From: an uncultured Pseudomonadota bacterium
Lineage (GTDB): Bacteria; Pseudomonadota; Gammaproteobacteria; Methylococcales; Methylomonadaceae
Assembly (NCBI GenBank): GCA_903918375.1
Contig: CAIXED010000036.1
Location: 1-53,008, forward strand
DNA: 53,008 nt
Direction: 5' to 3'
A model generated the notes under the pieces. That model worked only from the letters and a program-made list of their open reading frames with translations, was not told the origin of the DNA and searched no databases. Of this stretch, positions 9,715 to 19,681 are shown piece after piece. The translations under genes and the position numbers were made by a program. Every line of letters starts with the position of its first letter. The stretch's first letter is position 1.

Positions 9715-12700
9715 GCACCGTATCTGGATCAAACAAGGCAAATGAATTGCCGTTTCAAAATGACATTATTCAGCACTTGCTCGCTAACGGTTGGTTATTA
9801 GGCCAGTCTGAAAACTACCATCGTGAATTAGCCTTGTATCCAGAGGATTTACTTGGTTTTGTTCAAGACACTCAAGATACGCAATGGCAAAAATTCTGTT
9901 CGCTTTATCCCAACAATCCAGAGCAAAAGTTTTTAGAGCGTGTTGCCAATCAGTTAAACAAGTCTGACCCTAATGCCGCTAATAAAGAAATGCGCACCTT
10001 TGGTACTTTGGGTGTGTTACGCCATGAGCTGCGTGATAAAGGTACTCGTTTTAGCTTATGTCAGTTTAAACCTGAGCATGATTTAAACCCTGAGACTTTG
10101 GCGCGTTATCAAAAAAATCGTTGTCGTGTTGTGCCAGAGTTGGTGTATAGCCCTTGGGCAACCGCACAACAGTTTGCTGATAGCGGAGCAAAAGCCAAAG
10201 CATGGCGGATTGATTTGGTGTTGTTTGTCAATGGTATACCGGTTGCGACGTTAGAGTTAAAGTCAGAATTTAAACAAGCGGTACACAATGCGATTAAGCA
10301 ATATAAAACCACTCGTCATCCGATTGATCCTACCACTAAGAAACCTGAGCCTTTATTAACGTTTAAGCGTGGTGCGCTGGTTCACTTTGCCGTGAGTCAG
10401 TATGAAGTTTATATGGCTACCCGTTTGGAAGCTGCTGACACGGTTTTTCTACCGTTTAATAAAGGTACTAAAGATGGTGGAGCTGGTAATGATATTCCTG
10501 ACGATTTGAATCAATACGCGACAGATTATTTGTGGAATGAGGTTTTGGTACCGGAAAATCTGTTAAATATTTTGGCGCGGTTTGTCCATTTGCAGATTGA
10601 GGAAAAAGAGGACTGGGAAGGACGCAAGTACAAAAAAGAAGCGCTGATATTTCCGCGCTATCATCAATGGGATGTGGTTAAAAAACTGATTGGCGCAGCA
10701 CTAAGCGAGGGGACAGGGCATAAATACCTGATTCAACATAGTGCGGGTTCTGGTAAATCTAATTCTATCGCTTGGACTGCACATCAATTGTCGTCGTTGT
10801 ATGGTGCTAACGGACATAAACAATTTGATTCTGTAATTATTGTGACCGATAGAACCGTTTTGGATGATCAGTTACAAGATACTATCTATCAGTTTGAGCA
10901 TGTTGATGGTGTCGTTGGACGGATTAACAACAAAGAAGGTGATGGTTCCAAGTCTGAAAAACTGGCGACAGCGTTGGAAAAATCCCAACCAATTATTATT
11001 GTCACGATTCAAACTTTTCCGCATGTACTGAGAGCCATAGAAAATAGCGTTAGTTTGAAAGAGCGTTGTTACGCGATCATTGCTGATGAAGCACATTCGT
11101 CGCAAACTGGCTCGACTGCACGTCAGTTAAAAGAAGTGTTGATGCTTGAGGTTTCTGACGATAGCGAAGAGGAAGTGACGACTGAGGATATTTTGGATGC
11201 GGCCATTGCTTCTCGTCGTGCATCAAAGAATGTGAGTTATTTCGCTTTTACCGCAACACCAAAAGCTAAAACATTAGAGTTATTTGGTCGTTGCCCAAAT
11301 CCAAATCAGGAACCGTCAAAAACCAATCGTCCAGAGGCTTATCATGTCTACAGTATGCGTCAGGCGATTGAAGAAGGTTTTATTCTGGATGTGTTGAAGA
11401 ACTATACCAATTACAAAGTTGCGTATAACTTGGCGTTAAAAGTTCAGGCTTCAGATCAGGAAGTGGAAAGCAAAAAAGCTAAAGTTAAACTCAATCAATG
11501 GGTGCGTTTACACGAATACAACATTGCTCAGAAAGTGCAGATTATTGTTGAGCACTATAAAGACAATGTCATGGGGCTGTTGGGTGGACAGGCAAAAGCA
11601 ATGGTCGTGACTAGCTCTCGAAAAGAGGCGGTGCGCTACAAACTGTGTTTTGATAACTACATTAAGAAAAAAGGTTACCAAGGTATTTGTGCTCTAGTTG
11701 CGTTTTCCGGTGAGGTCGAATTTAACAACAAAGATCCCAATGTCGATGGCTTGCTGGGTGAGAAATTTACCGAAAGCTCAATGAACCCCAATCTCAAAGG
11801 TCGCGATATGCGTAAAGCCTTTGATACCGACGATTATCAAGTGATGCTGGTGGCCAACAAATTCCAAACCGGATTTGATCAACCGAAACTTTGTGCGATG
11901 TATGTCGATAAAAAACTGGGTGGTGTGGAATGTGTGCAAACATTGTCGCGACTCAATCGGACTTATCCAGGTAAAGCGGAAACAGGTACTTTTGTATTAG
12001 ATTTTTTCAATGATCCTGATGAAATTCTCAAAGCTTTTCAGCCGTATTATCAAACGGCTGAGTTAATGGATGTTTCTAATCCTGATTTAGTCTTTGATCT
12101 CAATGAAAAGCTGAAAGCAGCGCGTATTTTTACATGGCAGGAAGTTGAGCAGTTCTGTGATGCGTATTTTGTTAAAAGTAAAACGAATGCGGCACTGGCT
12201 AATATCTGCAAACCGGCTGTTGATCGCTGGCAAAAACGCTACAAGTCGGCAGTGGATGCCTATAAACAAGCCAAAGAAATATACGAGCGCACTAAGAAAA
12301 AAACTGCTGATCCCGTGTTGCTGGCCAATGCTGAAAATTGCTTCAAAGAGTGTAAGCAAGAAAAAGATGCCTTAGAAATTTTTAAAAAGGACTTGGGTTC
12401 GTTTGTGCGCTTTTATGAGTTTATGTCGCAAATTGTTGATTACGACGATAAGCATTTAGAAAAACTCAGTCTGTATGCGCGTAATCTGCGCCCACTGTTG
12501 CGCGAAACCTTTATGGAAGAAGAGGGTGTTGATTTAGATAATGTGATGCTCAGTCATTACCGGCTTTCTGTCATCAAAAAACAAGACCTGAAACTAAAAG
12601 CCGATGCTGATGATGGCAAGCTTAATCCGGGTGATAAAGTAGGTACAGGTAAAGCAAAAGATAAAAAAGAAGAGTTTCTTTCACAGATTATTGGACGCTT

Positions 12701-12980
12701 AAACGAGCTATTTATTACCGATAATCTCACAGAAAAAGACTTGGTTAATTATGCATATACCATCAGAGATAAAGTCAGTGAAAATGCGATAGTCATGAAT
12801 CAAATTGCCAATAACACGACCGAGCAAGCGATGTTAGGCGATTTTGGTAAGGCTGTTGATGACGCCATCATAGACAGTAGTGAAGCCCATCAAAATCAGA
12901 TGATGCAGTTATTATCTGACCCTACCAAAGCGGCTACTTTTGCGAAGGTAGTGTTTGATTTGTTGAAGATTGCGCAGTAG
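9711..12980 (+). CDS. hsdR: Type I restriction endonuclease subunit HsdR
   Basis: This 1089-aa motor and nuclease subunit cuts unmodified DNA after translocation. The N-terminal nuclease core shows IDLVLFVNGIPVATLELKSE (the D...ExK motif, about residues 166-185). The SF2 motor has Walker A HSAGSGKSNS, Walker B IIADEAHSSQTG, motif III FAFTATPK and motif VI QTLSRLNRTYPGK. The C-terminal ~250 residues are helical and would contact HsdM/HsdS. Length and motif order are normal, and no disruption is seen, so the system looks functional. It overlaps hsdS by four bases and is the last gene of the operon. Confidence 0.96.
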   Translation: MSTVSGSNKANELPFQNDIIQHLLANGWLLGQSENYHRELALYPEDLLGFVQDTQDTQWQKFCSLYPNNPEQKFLERVANQLNKSDPNAANKEMRTFGTLGVLRHELRDKGTRFSLCQFKPEHDLNPETLARYQKNRCRVVPELVYSPWATAQQFADSGAKAKAWRIDLVLFVNGIPVATLELKSEFKQAVHNAIKQYKTTRHPIDPTTKKPEPLLTFKRGALVHFAVSQYEVYMATRLEAADTVFLPFNKGTKDGGAGNDIPDDLNQYATDYLWNEVLVPENLLNILARFVHLQIEEKEDWEGRKYKKEALIFPRYHQWDVVKKLIGAALSEGTGHKYLIQHSAGSGKSNSIAWTAHQLSSLYGANGHKQFDSVIIVTDRTVLDDQLQDTIYQFEHVDGVVGRINNKEGDGSKSEKLATALEKSQPIIIVTIQTFPHVLRAIENSVSLKERCYAIIADEAHSSQTGSTARQLKEVLMLEVSDDSEEEVTTEDILDAAIASRRASKNVSYFAFTATPKAKTLELFGRCPNPNQEPSKTNRPEAYHVYSMRQAIEEGFILDVLKNYTNYKVAYNLALKVQASDQEVESKKAKVKLNQWVRLHEYNIAQKVQIIVEHYKDNVMGLLGGQAKAMVVTSSRKEAVRYKLCFDNYIKKKGYQGICALVAFSGEVEFNNKDPNVDGLLGEKFTESSMNPNLKGRDMRKAFDTDDYQVMLVANKFQTGFDQPKLCAMYVDKKLGGVECVQTLSRLNRTYPGKAETGTFVLDFFNDPDEILKAFQPYYQTAELMDVSNPDLVFDLNEKLKAARIFTWQEVEQFCDAYFVKSKTNAALANICKPAVDRWQKRYKSAVDAYKQAKEIYERTKKKTADPVLLANAENCFKECKQEKDALEIFKKDLGSFVRFYEFMSQIVDYDDKHLEKLSLYARNLRPLLRETFMEEEGVDLDNVMLSHYRLSVIKKQDLKLKADADDGKLNPGDKVGTGKAKDKKEEFLSQIIGRLNELFITDNLTEKDLVNYAYTIRDKVSENAIVMNQIANNTTEQAMLGDFGKAVDDAIIDSSEAHQNQMMQLLSDPTKAATFAKVVFDLLKIAQ

Positions 12981-13156
12981 TGATATTTAGCGATAGCCTT
13001 TGGAGTGGCTATAAGTAGGTGACGATAAGTTTTTCGGCATAAAAAATCCGCAAGTCATTGATGTTATTGAATCATTGCTCGTCTAATGCCTGATTACTTT
13101 GGTTCGATTACTTATATTGGTGCAGAAATCACCTGAAATGGAGTTAAGTAAAGACA

Positions 13157-16100
13157 ATGCAATTTGTAAATAATGGCCCAGATATTCCAGATTCACTACT
13201 AATGGCACACGAAGAAGGTCGAGTTGTTTTCTTTTGTGGAGCAGGAATTTCTCGCCCAGCTGGTTTGCCGGGATTTCAAGGGTTAGTCGATGAAATTTAT
13301 CGTCGAGTTGATACAGTACCCACTCCAATCGAACAAGGTGCATATGATCGCGATCAATTCGATGCTACATTGGACCTTCTTGAACGCCGTTTACCTGGGC
13401 AGCGAATTAAAGTTCGTAAAGCACTATCCCAAGCACTAACTCCTAAAATGCGCCGAAACGGTGCATCCGATACTCATATTGCGTTATTGCAACTAGCTCA
13501 CAGTCGAGAAGGCGCTCTAAGGCTTGTAACAACTAACTTCGACAAAATCTTCGATAAAATTGCCAAACGTCGCAAACTGGCTATTAATACCTACGCAGCT
13601 CCGATGTTGCCTATACCCAAAGTCAGCCGCTGGAATGGACTGGTTTATCTACACGGTGTATTACCAGAGATCAACGATGAAAATGCACTACATCGATTAG
13701 TACTTACCAGTGGTGATTTTGGTCTAGCCTACCTGACAGAACGCTGGGCTTCGCGCTTCGTTAGCGAACTGTTTCGCAACTACATAGTTTGTTTTGTGGG
13801 TTATAGCATCAACGACCCAGTGCTGCGCTATATGATAGACGCCCTAGCCGCAGATCGAATGATGGGTGAAGTCACGCATGAAGCTTTCGCATTTGGAGAT
13901 TACGAGCCTGGCAAAAATGAGAGCAAGGCCAGAGAATGGGAAGCCAAAGGTGTAATTCCCATTCTTTACGAAACTCCAACCAGTAGTAATCATTCGGCAC
14001 TCCATAATACATTAAAAGCATGGGCAGAAACTTATCGCGACGGGATATTTGGCAAGGAACGAATTGTTGCTGATCTCGCTATGGCACATCCTTCAAGCAG
14101 TACGCGTCAAGATGATTTTATTGGGCGTATGATTTGGGCGTTGACAGATAAATCTTCAAGTTTACCCATGAAGCGTTTTGCTGATTTTAATCCAGTACCA
14201 CCCATTGAATGGTTGGATGTCTTTTTTGAAAGACGGTTTAGACATGCTGATTTGATTCGTTTTGGCGTGCCGCCATTGGCTAATATTGATGACAAGCTTG
14301 GCTTTAGCTTTATTTGTCGTCCTACCCCTTATACCCATGCTTCATGGATGAATCTATTTTCGGGAGGTTACGATAATAAATGGGACGAAACTATGTCTCA
14401 TTTAGCTCGATGGTTGGTTAGGCATATAGGGGATTCAAATTTGATTCTCTGGATGGATAGAAACGGTGGTCAACTACATCAGAGTTTGCGATATTTGATT
14501 GAAAAACAACTAATCTATCTTGACGACCTTGAAAAAAAAGAAAATAGAAAAGAATTAGAGTCTCTTCTTATAAATGCGCCAAACTCAATTCCAACTCCAT
14601 CGATGAAACGCCTTTGGTATCTGTTTTTAATGGGCGGTATTAAGTCTTGGCAAAAACCTGATTTTTATACATGGTCGAATCAATTAAACCGGAATGGACT
14701 TACAAGCAATTTGCGGTTGGAATTACGCCAACTGCTTGCGCCCAAAATCAGATTAAAAAAACCTTTTCGTTGGCCTGTTAGTGATAATGCTACTGATAAT
14801 CTTATTCCATCAGATCACCGAATAGATTGTGAATTGGAATTAGCGGTAGATAGTGTTTACGCTTTTCTCGATGTTCTCGGTAGCAGTAATATTTGGCGTC
14901 AATCACTACCTATTTTGATTGAGGATTTCCAACTACTGTTAAGTGACGCTTTAGACCTAATGCGAGATTTAGAGAAAGTGAATGATCGTAGCGACTCATC
15001 ATATTGGGATTTGCCGTCTATTACACCTCATTGGCAAAATAGAAAACTCTATGATTGGGTCGCATTAATCGAATTATTACGGGATAGTTGGTTAGCGGTA
15101 CATAAACGAGTGCCTATACGCGCTGCCAGAATTGCTGAAAGCTGGTTTGAAAAGCCATATCCAACGTTCAAGCGCCTTGCTTTATTCGCAGCCAGTCAAA
15201 ATGAGCATATTGCCCCAGATCAATGGGTTAAGTGGCTTTTAATTGATGATGCTTGGTGGTTATGGTCGGTCGAGAGTCAAAGAGAAACAATGCGCTTGTT
15301 GGTATTACAAGGCGAAAAACTTACTTCTGTGACAGGGGATAAGTTAGAGGCTGCTATTCTCAATGGACCGCCACGCGATATGTTTTCACATGACTTACAG
15401 TCTGAGTCTTTTCAGGATGTAGTAAATCGCTTAATTTGGCTTCGCCTTGTAAAACTCAGAGAAGGCGGTAAAACACTTGGGAAAATAGCTTCAGAACGAA
15501 TTACCGAATTATCATCCAATAATCCTGATTGGATTGTGGGTAGTCATGAGCGAGATGAATTTCCACATTGGTCTAGTGGTACGGGAGATCCCGACTATGA
15601 AAAAAGTCTTGATATAGATTTTGCACCGCGCAAAAGAAGGGATTTAGTCGAGTGGCTAAGGAAGTCGAGATCTCATCAACGGCCATTTTACGAAGACACT
15701 TGGTCTAAAGTTTGTCGTATTCATCCTCTCAATTGTTTTTATGCGTTGTATGATCTAGCGCAGCAAGCAGAATGGCCTGAAGATCGTTGGAGAACTGCTC
15801 TTCAAATCTGGAGTGATAAACGATTGATTAGAAGGTCTTGGCAATATGTGGCTCCATTATTACAAACCATGCCTGACCATGTGCTTTTAGGGATAATTTA
15901 CAGTGTGTCGGGGTGGCTAAAAAGTATATCTCAGGTACTAGATGGTGAAGATGCAATTTTTGTGGCTTTATGTGGTCGTATATTGGCCTTATCCCATGAA
16001 GGTGAAGACGATAGTGATGAACCACTTTTTAATGCTATCAATCATCCAATTGGTCATGTAACAGAGGCATTATTGAACTTCTGTTTTAATAGAGGGCTTA

Positions 16101-16945
16101 ATGACAACGATAAATTGCCGAATGATATTGAGTCACTTTTTACCAAGCTTTGCGATCCAGCTATATCACACTATCGTTATAGTCGAGTGATCCTTGCTTC
16201 TCGGTTGATTGCTTTGTTTCGAGTTGATAGAACTTGGGTAGAAAATCACCTGTTGCCTTTATTTGATTGGAATAGCGATACCCTCGAAGCAAAGGTGGCT
16301 TGGGAAGGGTTTATGTGGTCTCCACGATTGTATCCGCCTTTAATGATCGCATTTAAAGATCACTTCCTATCTACTGCTAAGCATTACGATGAGTTAAGTA
16401 AACACGGTCGTCAGTTTCCCTCGTTTTTGACTTTTGCTGCATTGATGTCAATAGATGGCTATTCGCAGCTAGAGTTTCGGTTGGCAATTGAAGCATTGCC
16501 GAGAAAAGGCCTGGAGGAAGTAATCCGTACACTTGTACAAGCCGCTGAAGAGTCGAGTGGGCAACGTGAAGAATATTGGAAAAATCGCATTCGGCCTTTT
16601 TGGCAGAGTATTTGGCCTAAATCCAATGATTTGGTAACCGAGACAATCGCCTCGTTAGTGGCAAAACTGTGTATCACAAACCCTGAAGAGTTTCCTATTG
16701 CACTTTTCACCTTAATAGACTGGCTTCGTCCTATTGAGCACCCAGATTTCATAGTACATAAACTATACGAATCAGGTTTACCTGACCGTTTTCCTAATGA
16801 AAGTTTTCGTTTTCTAAGCACTATAATTGATCATAAATCTAAAGGCGCTAGAGAGTTGACACAATGCCTTGATGTTATTGCAAGAGTGAGTCCATCTCTG
16901 AAGCAGAATTCAGAATTTAATCGACTTCGTGCAATAGATAGCTAA
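13157..16945 (+). CDS. Large SIR2-domain protein, probable defence effector
   Basis: This 1262-aa protein has an N-terminal SIR2 domain of about 300 residues. The NAD-binding motif is VFFCGAGISRPAGLPGF, followed by LVTTNFDKIFD, the catalytic-histidine segment VYLHGVL and IVCFVGYSINDPVLRYM. In defence proteins of this class the SIR2 domain hydrolyses NAD+ on phage infection and stops growth. The remaining ~900 residues are helical and tryptophan-rich with no catalytic motif. They resemble the long C-terminal regions (annotated DUF4020 in some SIR2 defence proteins) that act as sensor and scaffold, but I cannot confirm that domain name here. It lies 176 bp after hsdR on the same strand with no other gene between, so it is a single-protein system beside the restriction operon. 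Confidence 0.85.
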   Translation: MQFVNNGPDIPDSLLMAHEEGRVVFFCGAGISRPAGLPGFQGLVDEIYRRVDTVPTPIEQGAYDRDQFDATLDLLERRLPGQRIKVRKALSQALTPKMRRNGASDTHIALLQLAHSREGALRLVTTNFDKIFDKIAKRRKLAINTYAAPMLPIPKVSRWNGLVYLHGVLPEINDENALHRLVLTSGDFGLAYLTERWASRFVSELFRNYIVCFVGYSINDPVLRYMIDALAADRMMGEVTHEAFAFGDYEPGKNESKAREWEAKGVIPILYETPTSSNHSALHNTLKAWAETYRDGIFGKERIVADLAMAHPSSSTRQDDFIGRMIWALTDKSSSLPMKRFADFNPVPPIEWLDVFFERRFRHADLIRFGVPPLANIDDKLGFSFICRPTPYTHASWMNLFSGGYDNKWDETMSHLARWLVRHIGDSNLILWMDRNGGQLHQSLRYLIEKQLIYLDDLEKKENRKELESLLINAPNSIPTPSMKRLWYLFLMGGIKSWQKPDFYTWSNQLNRNGLTSNLRLELRQLLAPKIRLKKPFRWPVSDNATDNLIPSDHRIDCELELAVDSVYAFLDVLGSSNIWRQSLPILIEDFQLLLSDALDLMRDLEKVNDRSDSSYWDLPSITPHWQNRKLYDWVALIELLRDSWLAVHKRVPIRAARIAESWFEKPYPTFKRLALFAASQNEHIAPDQWVKWLLIDDAWWLWSVESQRETMRLLVLQGEKLTSVTGDKLEAAILNGPPRDMFSHDLQSESFQDVVNRLIWLRLVKLREGGKTLGKIASERITELSSNNPDWIVGSHERDEFPHWSSGTGDPDYEKSLDIDFAPRKRRDLVEWLRKSRSHQRPFYEDTWSKVCRIHPLNCFYALYDLAQQAEWPEDRWRTALQIWSDKRLIRRSWQYVAPLLQTMPDHVLLGIIYSVSGWLKSISQVLDGEDAIFVALCGRILALSHEGEDDSDEPLFNAINHPIGHVTEALLNFCFNRGLNDNDKLPNDIESLFTKLCDPAISHYRYSRVILASRLIALFRVDRTWVENHLLPLFDWNSDTLEAKVAWEGFMWSPRLYPPLMIAFKDHFLSTAKHYDELSKHGRQFPSFLTFAALMSIDGYSQLEFRLAIEALPRKGLEEVIRTLVQAAEESSGQREEYWKNRIRPFWQSIWPKSNDLVTETIASLVAKLCITNPEEFPIALFTLIDWLRPIEHPDFIVHKLYESGLPDRFPNESFRFLSTIIDHKSKGARELTQCLDVIARVSPSLKQNSEFNRLRAIDS

Positions 16946-17123
16946 CGTTAAACTTTTTACAATCTACTAAGCATGTCCATAACATATGGCTGAATTATGC
17001 TCTACCAGTTGAAGTAAAACAGTGGCTGGTCTCGTAAAGATGTATATAGCCACGTTACCAATACATTTGTAGCAGATTGTTTTATTGGATTACTCCGAAA
17101 CCCCTTTATTTGGTGGAAATCGG

Positions 17124-17384
17124 TTAACTAAACGGATTTTTTACCATCCCTGATTCAACCAGAATGACCTTTTCCGGCAAATCCATACTTTGTAGCCTTT
17201 CAACGACTTCATTAAGTAACGTCTGAAGTTCCAATGCCTGTGTTAGCCCAGCTTTGTCACAGGTAATATCTATCCCGCCTGTAAAGGTGATTCGGTCAGT
17301 TCGATTTTCAATCGTTAGCTGGCCAATAGAAAGCACATCCGATTCATTTTCAAATGGCATAAATTCAAGATCGAGTTCGGACAA
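17124..17384 (-). CDS. Unknown 86-aa protein
   Basis: I start this at a TTG codon at 17384, preceded by AGGAG. Longer frames upstream run into the endonuclease gene and look spurious. The product begins LSELDLEFMPFENESDVLSI and has a regular alternating-strand pattern followed by a helix (LTQALELQTLLNEVVERLQS). No family is recognised. It lies 10 bases after the stop of the endonuclease gene on the same strand, so it is the last gene of a three-gene leftward unit (18574 to 17124). It could be an immunity or accessory protein for the nuclease, which is only a guess from position. Confidence 0.55.
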   Translation of the reverse strand: MSELDLEFMPFENESDVLSIGQLTIENRTDRITFTGGIDITCDKAGLTQALELQTLLNEVVERLQSMDLPEKVILVESGMVKNPFS

Positions 17385-17394
17385 TGGGGTTCTC

Positions 17395-18333
17395 CTATTT
17401 ACAGTTGGTTTTTTTAGCAGGTTTGATGATGTCACTAGCGATATTTTTAACGGATTCATCACCGCTTGGAAATGGATCGAACCCCATTCTTTCCTTAAAA
17501 TTGTTAATACTGACCAGTTTGAATGTCTGTTCGGCTGTGTTAGGCGTGATGTAAACAGCAGACTTGTGTGAAGTGGTATCGTAAATGGCTTTAAATACAC
17601 TTGTCGGCACCATGACGCGACCTTGCAATTGCTTAATCATAGCGCCTTCAAACAACGGCCCACTCACCACATAAACATCGTGCCCCGCCACGGCTAGATT
17701 ACGGGCACCCGATTCGAGTTGTTCCCAAATACCTGCATTATTAGCGTGTAGTTGCGGAATCATGTTTGCCAACGTAAAGGTGTCAGCCTGGTCACTCGGC
17801 GTTGGCGCATCAAAGGACGGTACTAAGTGGCCTCGATCATAACCTGATCGCACGTAGTCCGATAATTCAGATCTTACATCGGTTGTTAAATTCGGGTCAG
17901 GATGGAATGCATCCTGTCTTTTCATCTGGCAGGATGAGGCTATCCTTTCAGCGGTTAAATGATTGGCCGACCAAAGTGGCGTTCTGGTAATACCAGAGTG
18001 CATCAATGCAAATGCCGGATAGCAAATCGCTTGGGTTTTGATATTGAATTTCTCATTAAAAATATGGGGCGCTTTACCATTCAAGTAATTGGCAGAACAA
18101 AGGGTAGGGCTTGCATTGTTTTCATGGGAAATGGCTTGTTCGGAATTTGGAGTCATTTTAGTTTTATGAGTACCAAATTCTTTTTCAATAGCATGTTCTG
18201 TTGCCCGAGTAGCTGTTCTTGTAATTGCACCGGTAATCACATGTTCAGCAAATTTGCCCAGAGAATAATCTGCGGAACAAATTGAAGAAAAACCGGTAAA
18301 GACAACAGCTAAAATTGCGTTTTGTTTATTCAT
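17395..18333 (-). CDS. Secreted DNA/RNA non-specific endonuclease
   Basis: This 312-aa protein starts at 18333 with MNKQNAILAVVFTGFSSICS, a convincing signal peptide; upstream in-frame ATGs lack one. The nuclease motif SGYDRGHLVPSFDAP carries the DRGH catalytic site of the NUC1/Serratia nuclease family. ANMIPQLHANNAGIWEQLE gives the metal-binding Asn and the conserved N...W..LE helix. The mature enzyme would act in the periplasm or outside the cell and cut single- and double-stranded nucleic acid. The gene overlaps the 82-aa gene upstream by eight bases. DRGH nucleases of this kind are common on conjugative plasmids and ICEs, where they may degrade incoming DNA. Confidence 0.88.
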   Translation of the reverse strand: MNKQNAILAVVFTGFSSICSADYSLGKFAEHVITGAITRTATRATEHAIEKEFGTHKTKMTPNSEQAISHENNASPTLCSANYLNGKAPHIFNEKFNIKTQAICYPAFALMHSGITRTPLWSANHLTAERIASSCQMKRQDAFHPDPNLTTDVRSELSDYVRSGYDRGHLVPSFDAPTPSDQADTFTLANMIPQLHANNAGIWEQLESGARNLAVAGHDVYVVSGPLFEGAMIKQLQGRVMVPTSVFKAIYDTTSHKSAVYITPNTAEQTFKLVSINNFKERMGFDPFPSGDESVKNIASDIIKPAKKTNCK

Positions 18334-18574
18334 GGACAGGGGGTCGTTGAGCAAGTAGATTAAGTAAAATTGCTTCTTGGATCTTAGATCGCTGATCGAG
18401 CAAGGCGAATAATATTGCCGCATCTTTTGCAGCATCAAGCACATCGCGTTTAAGCGCGGCTTCCAATGCGGCTTTGAGCCAAAAACTCGCATCGGGATCA
18501 TTCAATATGTCTTTTATTTGCTCAGCGTTAGACTCTAATCTGTGGTCGTGCGATAAGTTTTCAAAATCAGGCAT
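18326..18574 (-). CDS. Unknown 82-aa helical protein
   Basis: This small acidic protein is predicted almost wholly helical (FWLKAALEAALKRDVLDAAKDAAILFALLDQ). It is the first gene of the leftward unit that continues with the secreted endonuclease, whose start it overlaps by eight bases. The fold resembles the small helical companions often found with nucleases on plasmids, but no family is recognised. The close overlap suggests coupled translation. Confidence 0.7.
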   Translation of the reverse strand: MPDFENLSHDHRLESNAEQIKDILNDPDASFWLKAALEAALKRDVLDAAKDAAILFALLDQRSKIQEAILLNLLAQRPPVHE

Positions 18575-18657
18575 TTTGTTGTGGTTTCATGAATTAGCAA
18601 GGGGATTAGTGTGGCGACAGACCCCATGATAAGCACAAAATCGAAACAAGATTATCT

Positions 18658-18681
18658 GTAACGCGCCATTTTTGGCGTTAC
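18658..18681. promoter_or_regulatory. Bulged palindrome in divergent promoter region
   Basis: The sequence gtaacgcgcca-ttttt-ggcgttac forms an inverted repeat with one two-base bulge. It sits between the leftward endonuclease unit (start 18574) and the rightward unit starting at 18809. The location in a shared divergent promoter suggests an operator site. A terminator is unlikely because both flanking transcripts diverge from it. Confidence 0.4.
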
Positions 18682-18808
18682 TTCCAAATTAACTTTCTAC
18701 CAATGGGCGGTTGGCAAAAATTTTTTCAAAATTATTGCTTCTTTGGGGCTTGCGTTTCTTTAAACCTGTTTTAACGTGTTTTAAAACACAAAAAAGAGGT
18801 TGTAAGTA

Positions 18809-19681
18809 ATGACAATTACCGCTGAATCAATAAAATCAAATATCAAACAGCGTCTGCTTGAAATGGTGGAATCACGCTATGAGTTAATCAAACACGCTAG
18901 GCTTATTTCTTGCCTAGGTATTACCGTTAACGATTCTAGGCTTTATATCGGCGACTGCTTTGAATCAGTTGCCGAAACCTATTTAAAAAATCTTTGCGAA
19001 AAGTTAACCAGTGAACACGCCAATGGAACGCCGGCGAAAGTGAGCTTAGATACTGGTTTGTACAAAATAATATCAGGCAGAGGTCGTAGAGACTCATTTT
19101 CTGAGCAGTTTTGGTCGCATGTGGATGGCGATCCAGTAGCGGATAAAGCGCTGATTGAAATTTATTTGGCAGGCGTTAAATTTGTTGCGATTGCTGAATC
19201 TATCAATCATCAACTGGAAGCGCTGGAAGAAGAGGGACTTAAATTGCTGGCCAAGCTAATCATCGATGATTTGAATTTGAAAATCGAGCGCGGATATTAC
19301 GAACCTTACAAAAAGGCGGGGCGGATCATTTGTCAAACCTGGGCGGTTAGTTATAGCAATGCTTATTCCAAGGTGAACAAGCTGACAGCCCTAAAAGACG
19401 CCTTCAAAATTATAGAGGTCGAAGCCGGAATATCATTGACTGTTGCTATCACTGATTATATTTCTGCGACCAAGGATCTCAGTTGGTCCCAGGAAAAAAT
19501 TGCTTCGAGGACTATGTTTGGAAAAGGTAGTCATCTTGAGATTCAGTGTTTCAAAGATAAGCATGAATATCGCTTTAGTCCTCAAGCATTCGATGCGTTA
19601 ATTGCTTTTTTGATAATCAATGGCGAATCGGATGTTGCCAATCACATTATTGAAAAAATAGGTTTATTGGAGGTGGCTTAA
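18809..19681 (+). CDS. Unrecognised 290-aa partner of methyltransferase-helicase
   Basis: This gene begins with MTITAESIKSNIKQRLLEMV after AAGAGG and ends by overlapping the next start (TAATG, one base), so the two are translated together. The protein is mixed helical. It ends with FGKGSHLEIQCFKDKHEYRF, a beta-rich patch resembling the C-terminal strands of some plasmid proteins annotated DUF4942, but that resemblance is too loose to assert. No catalytic motif is visible. Coupling to a 1040-aa methyltransferase-helicase argues that it is a specificity or assembly partner. Confidence 0.7.
   Translation: MTITAESIKSNIKQRLLEMVESRYELIKHARLISCLGITVNDSRLYIGDCFESVAETYLKNLCEKLTSEHANGTPAKVSLDTGLYKIISGRGRRDSFSEQFWSHVDGDPVADKALIEIYLAGVKFVAIAESINHQLEALEEEGLKLLAKLIIDDLNLKIERGYYEPYKKAGRIICQTWAVSYSNAYSKVNKLTALKDAFKIIEVEAGISLTVAITDYISATKDLSWSQEKIASRTMFGKGSHLEIQCFKDKHEYRFSPQAFDALIAFLIINGESDVANHIIEKIGLLEVA

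Noticed and set aside
17124-17600. 158-aa version of the small protein at 17124
   Set aside because: The upstream part overlaps the endonuclease C-terminus; the TTG at 17384 with AGGAG is a better start.
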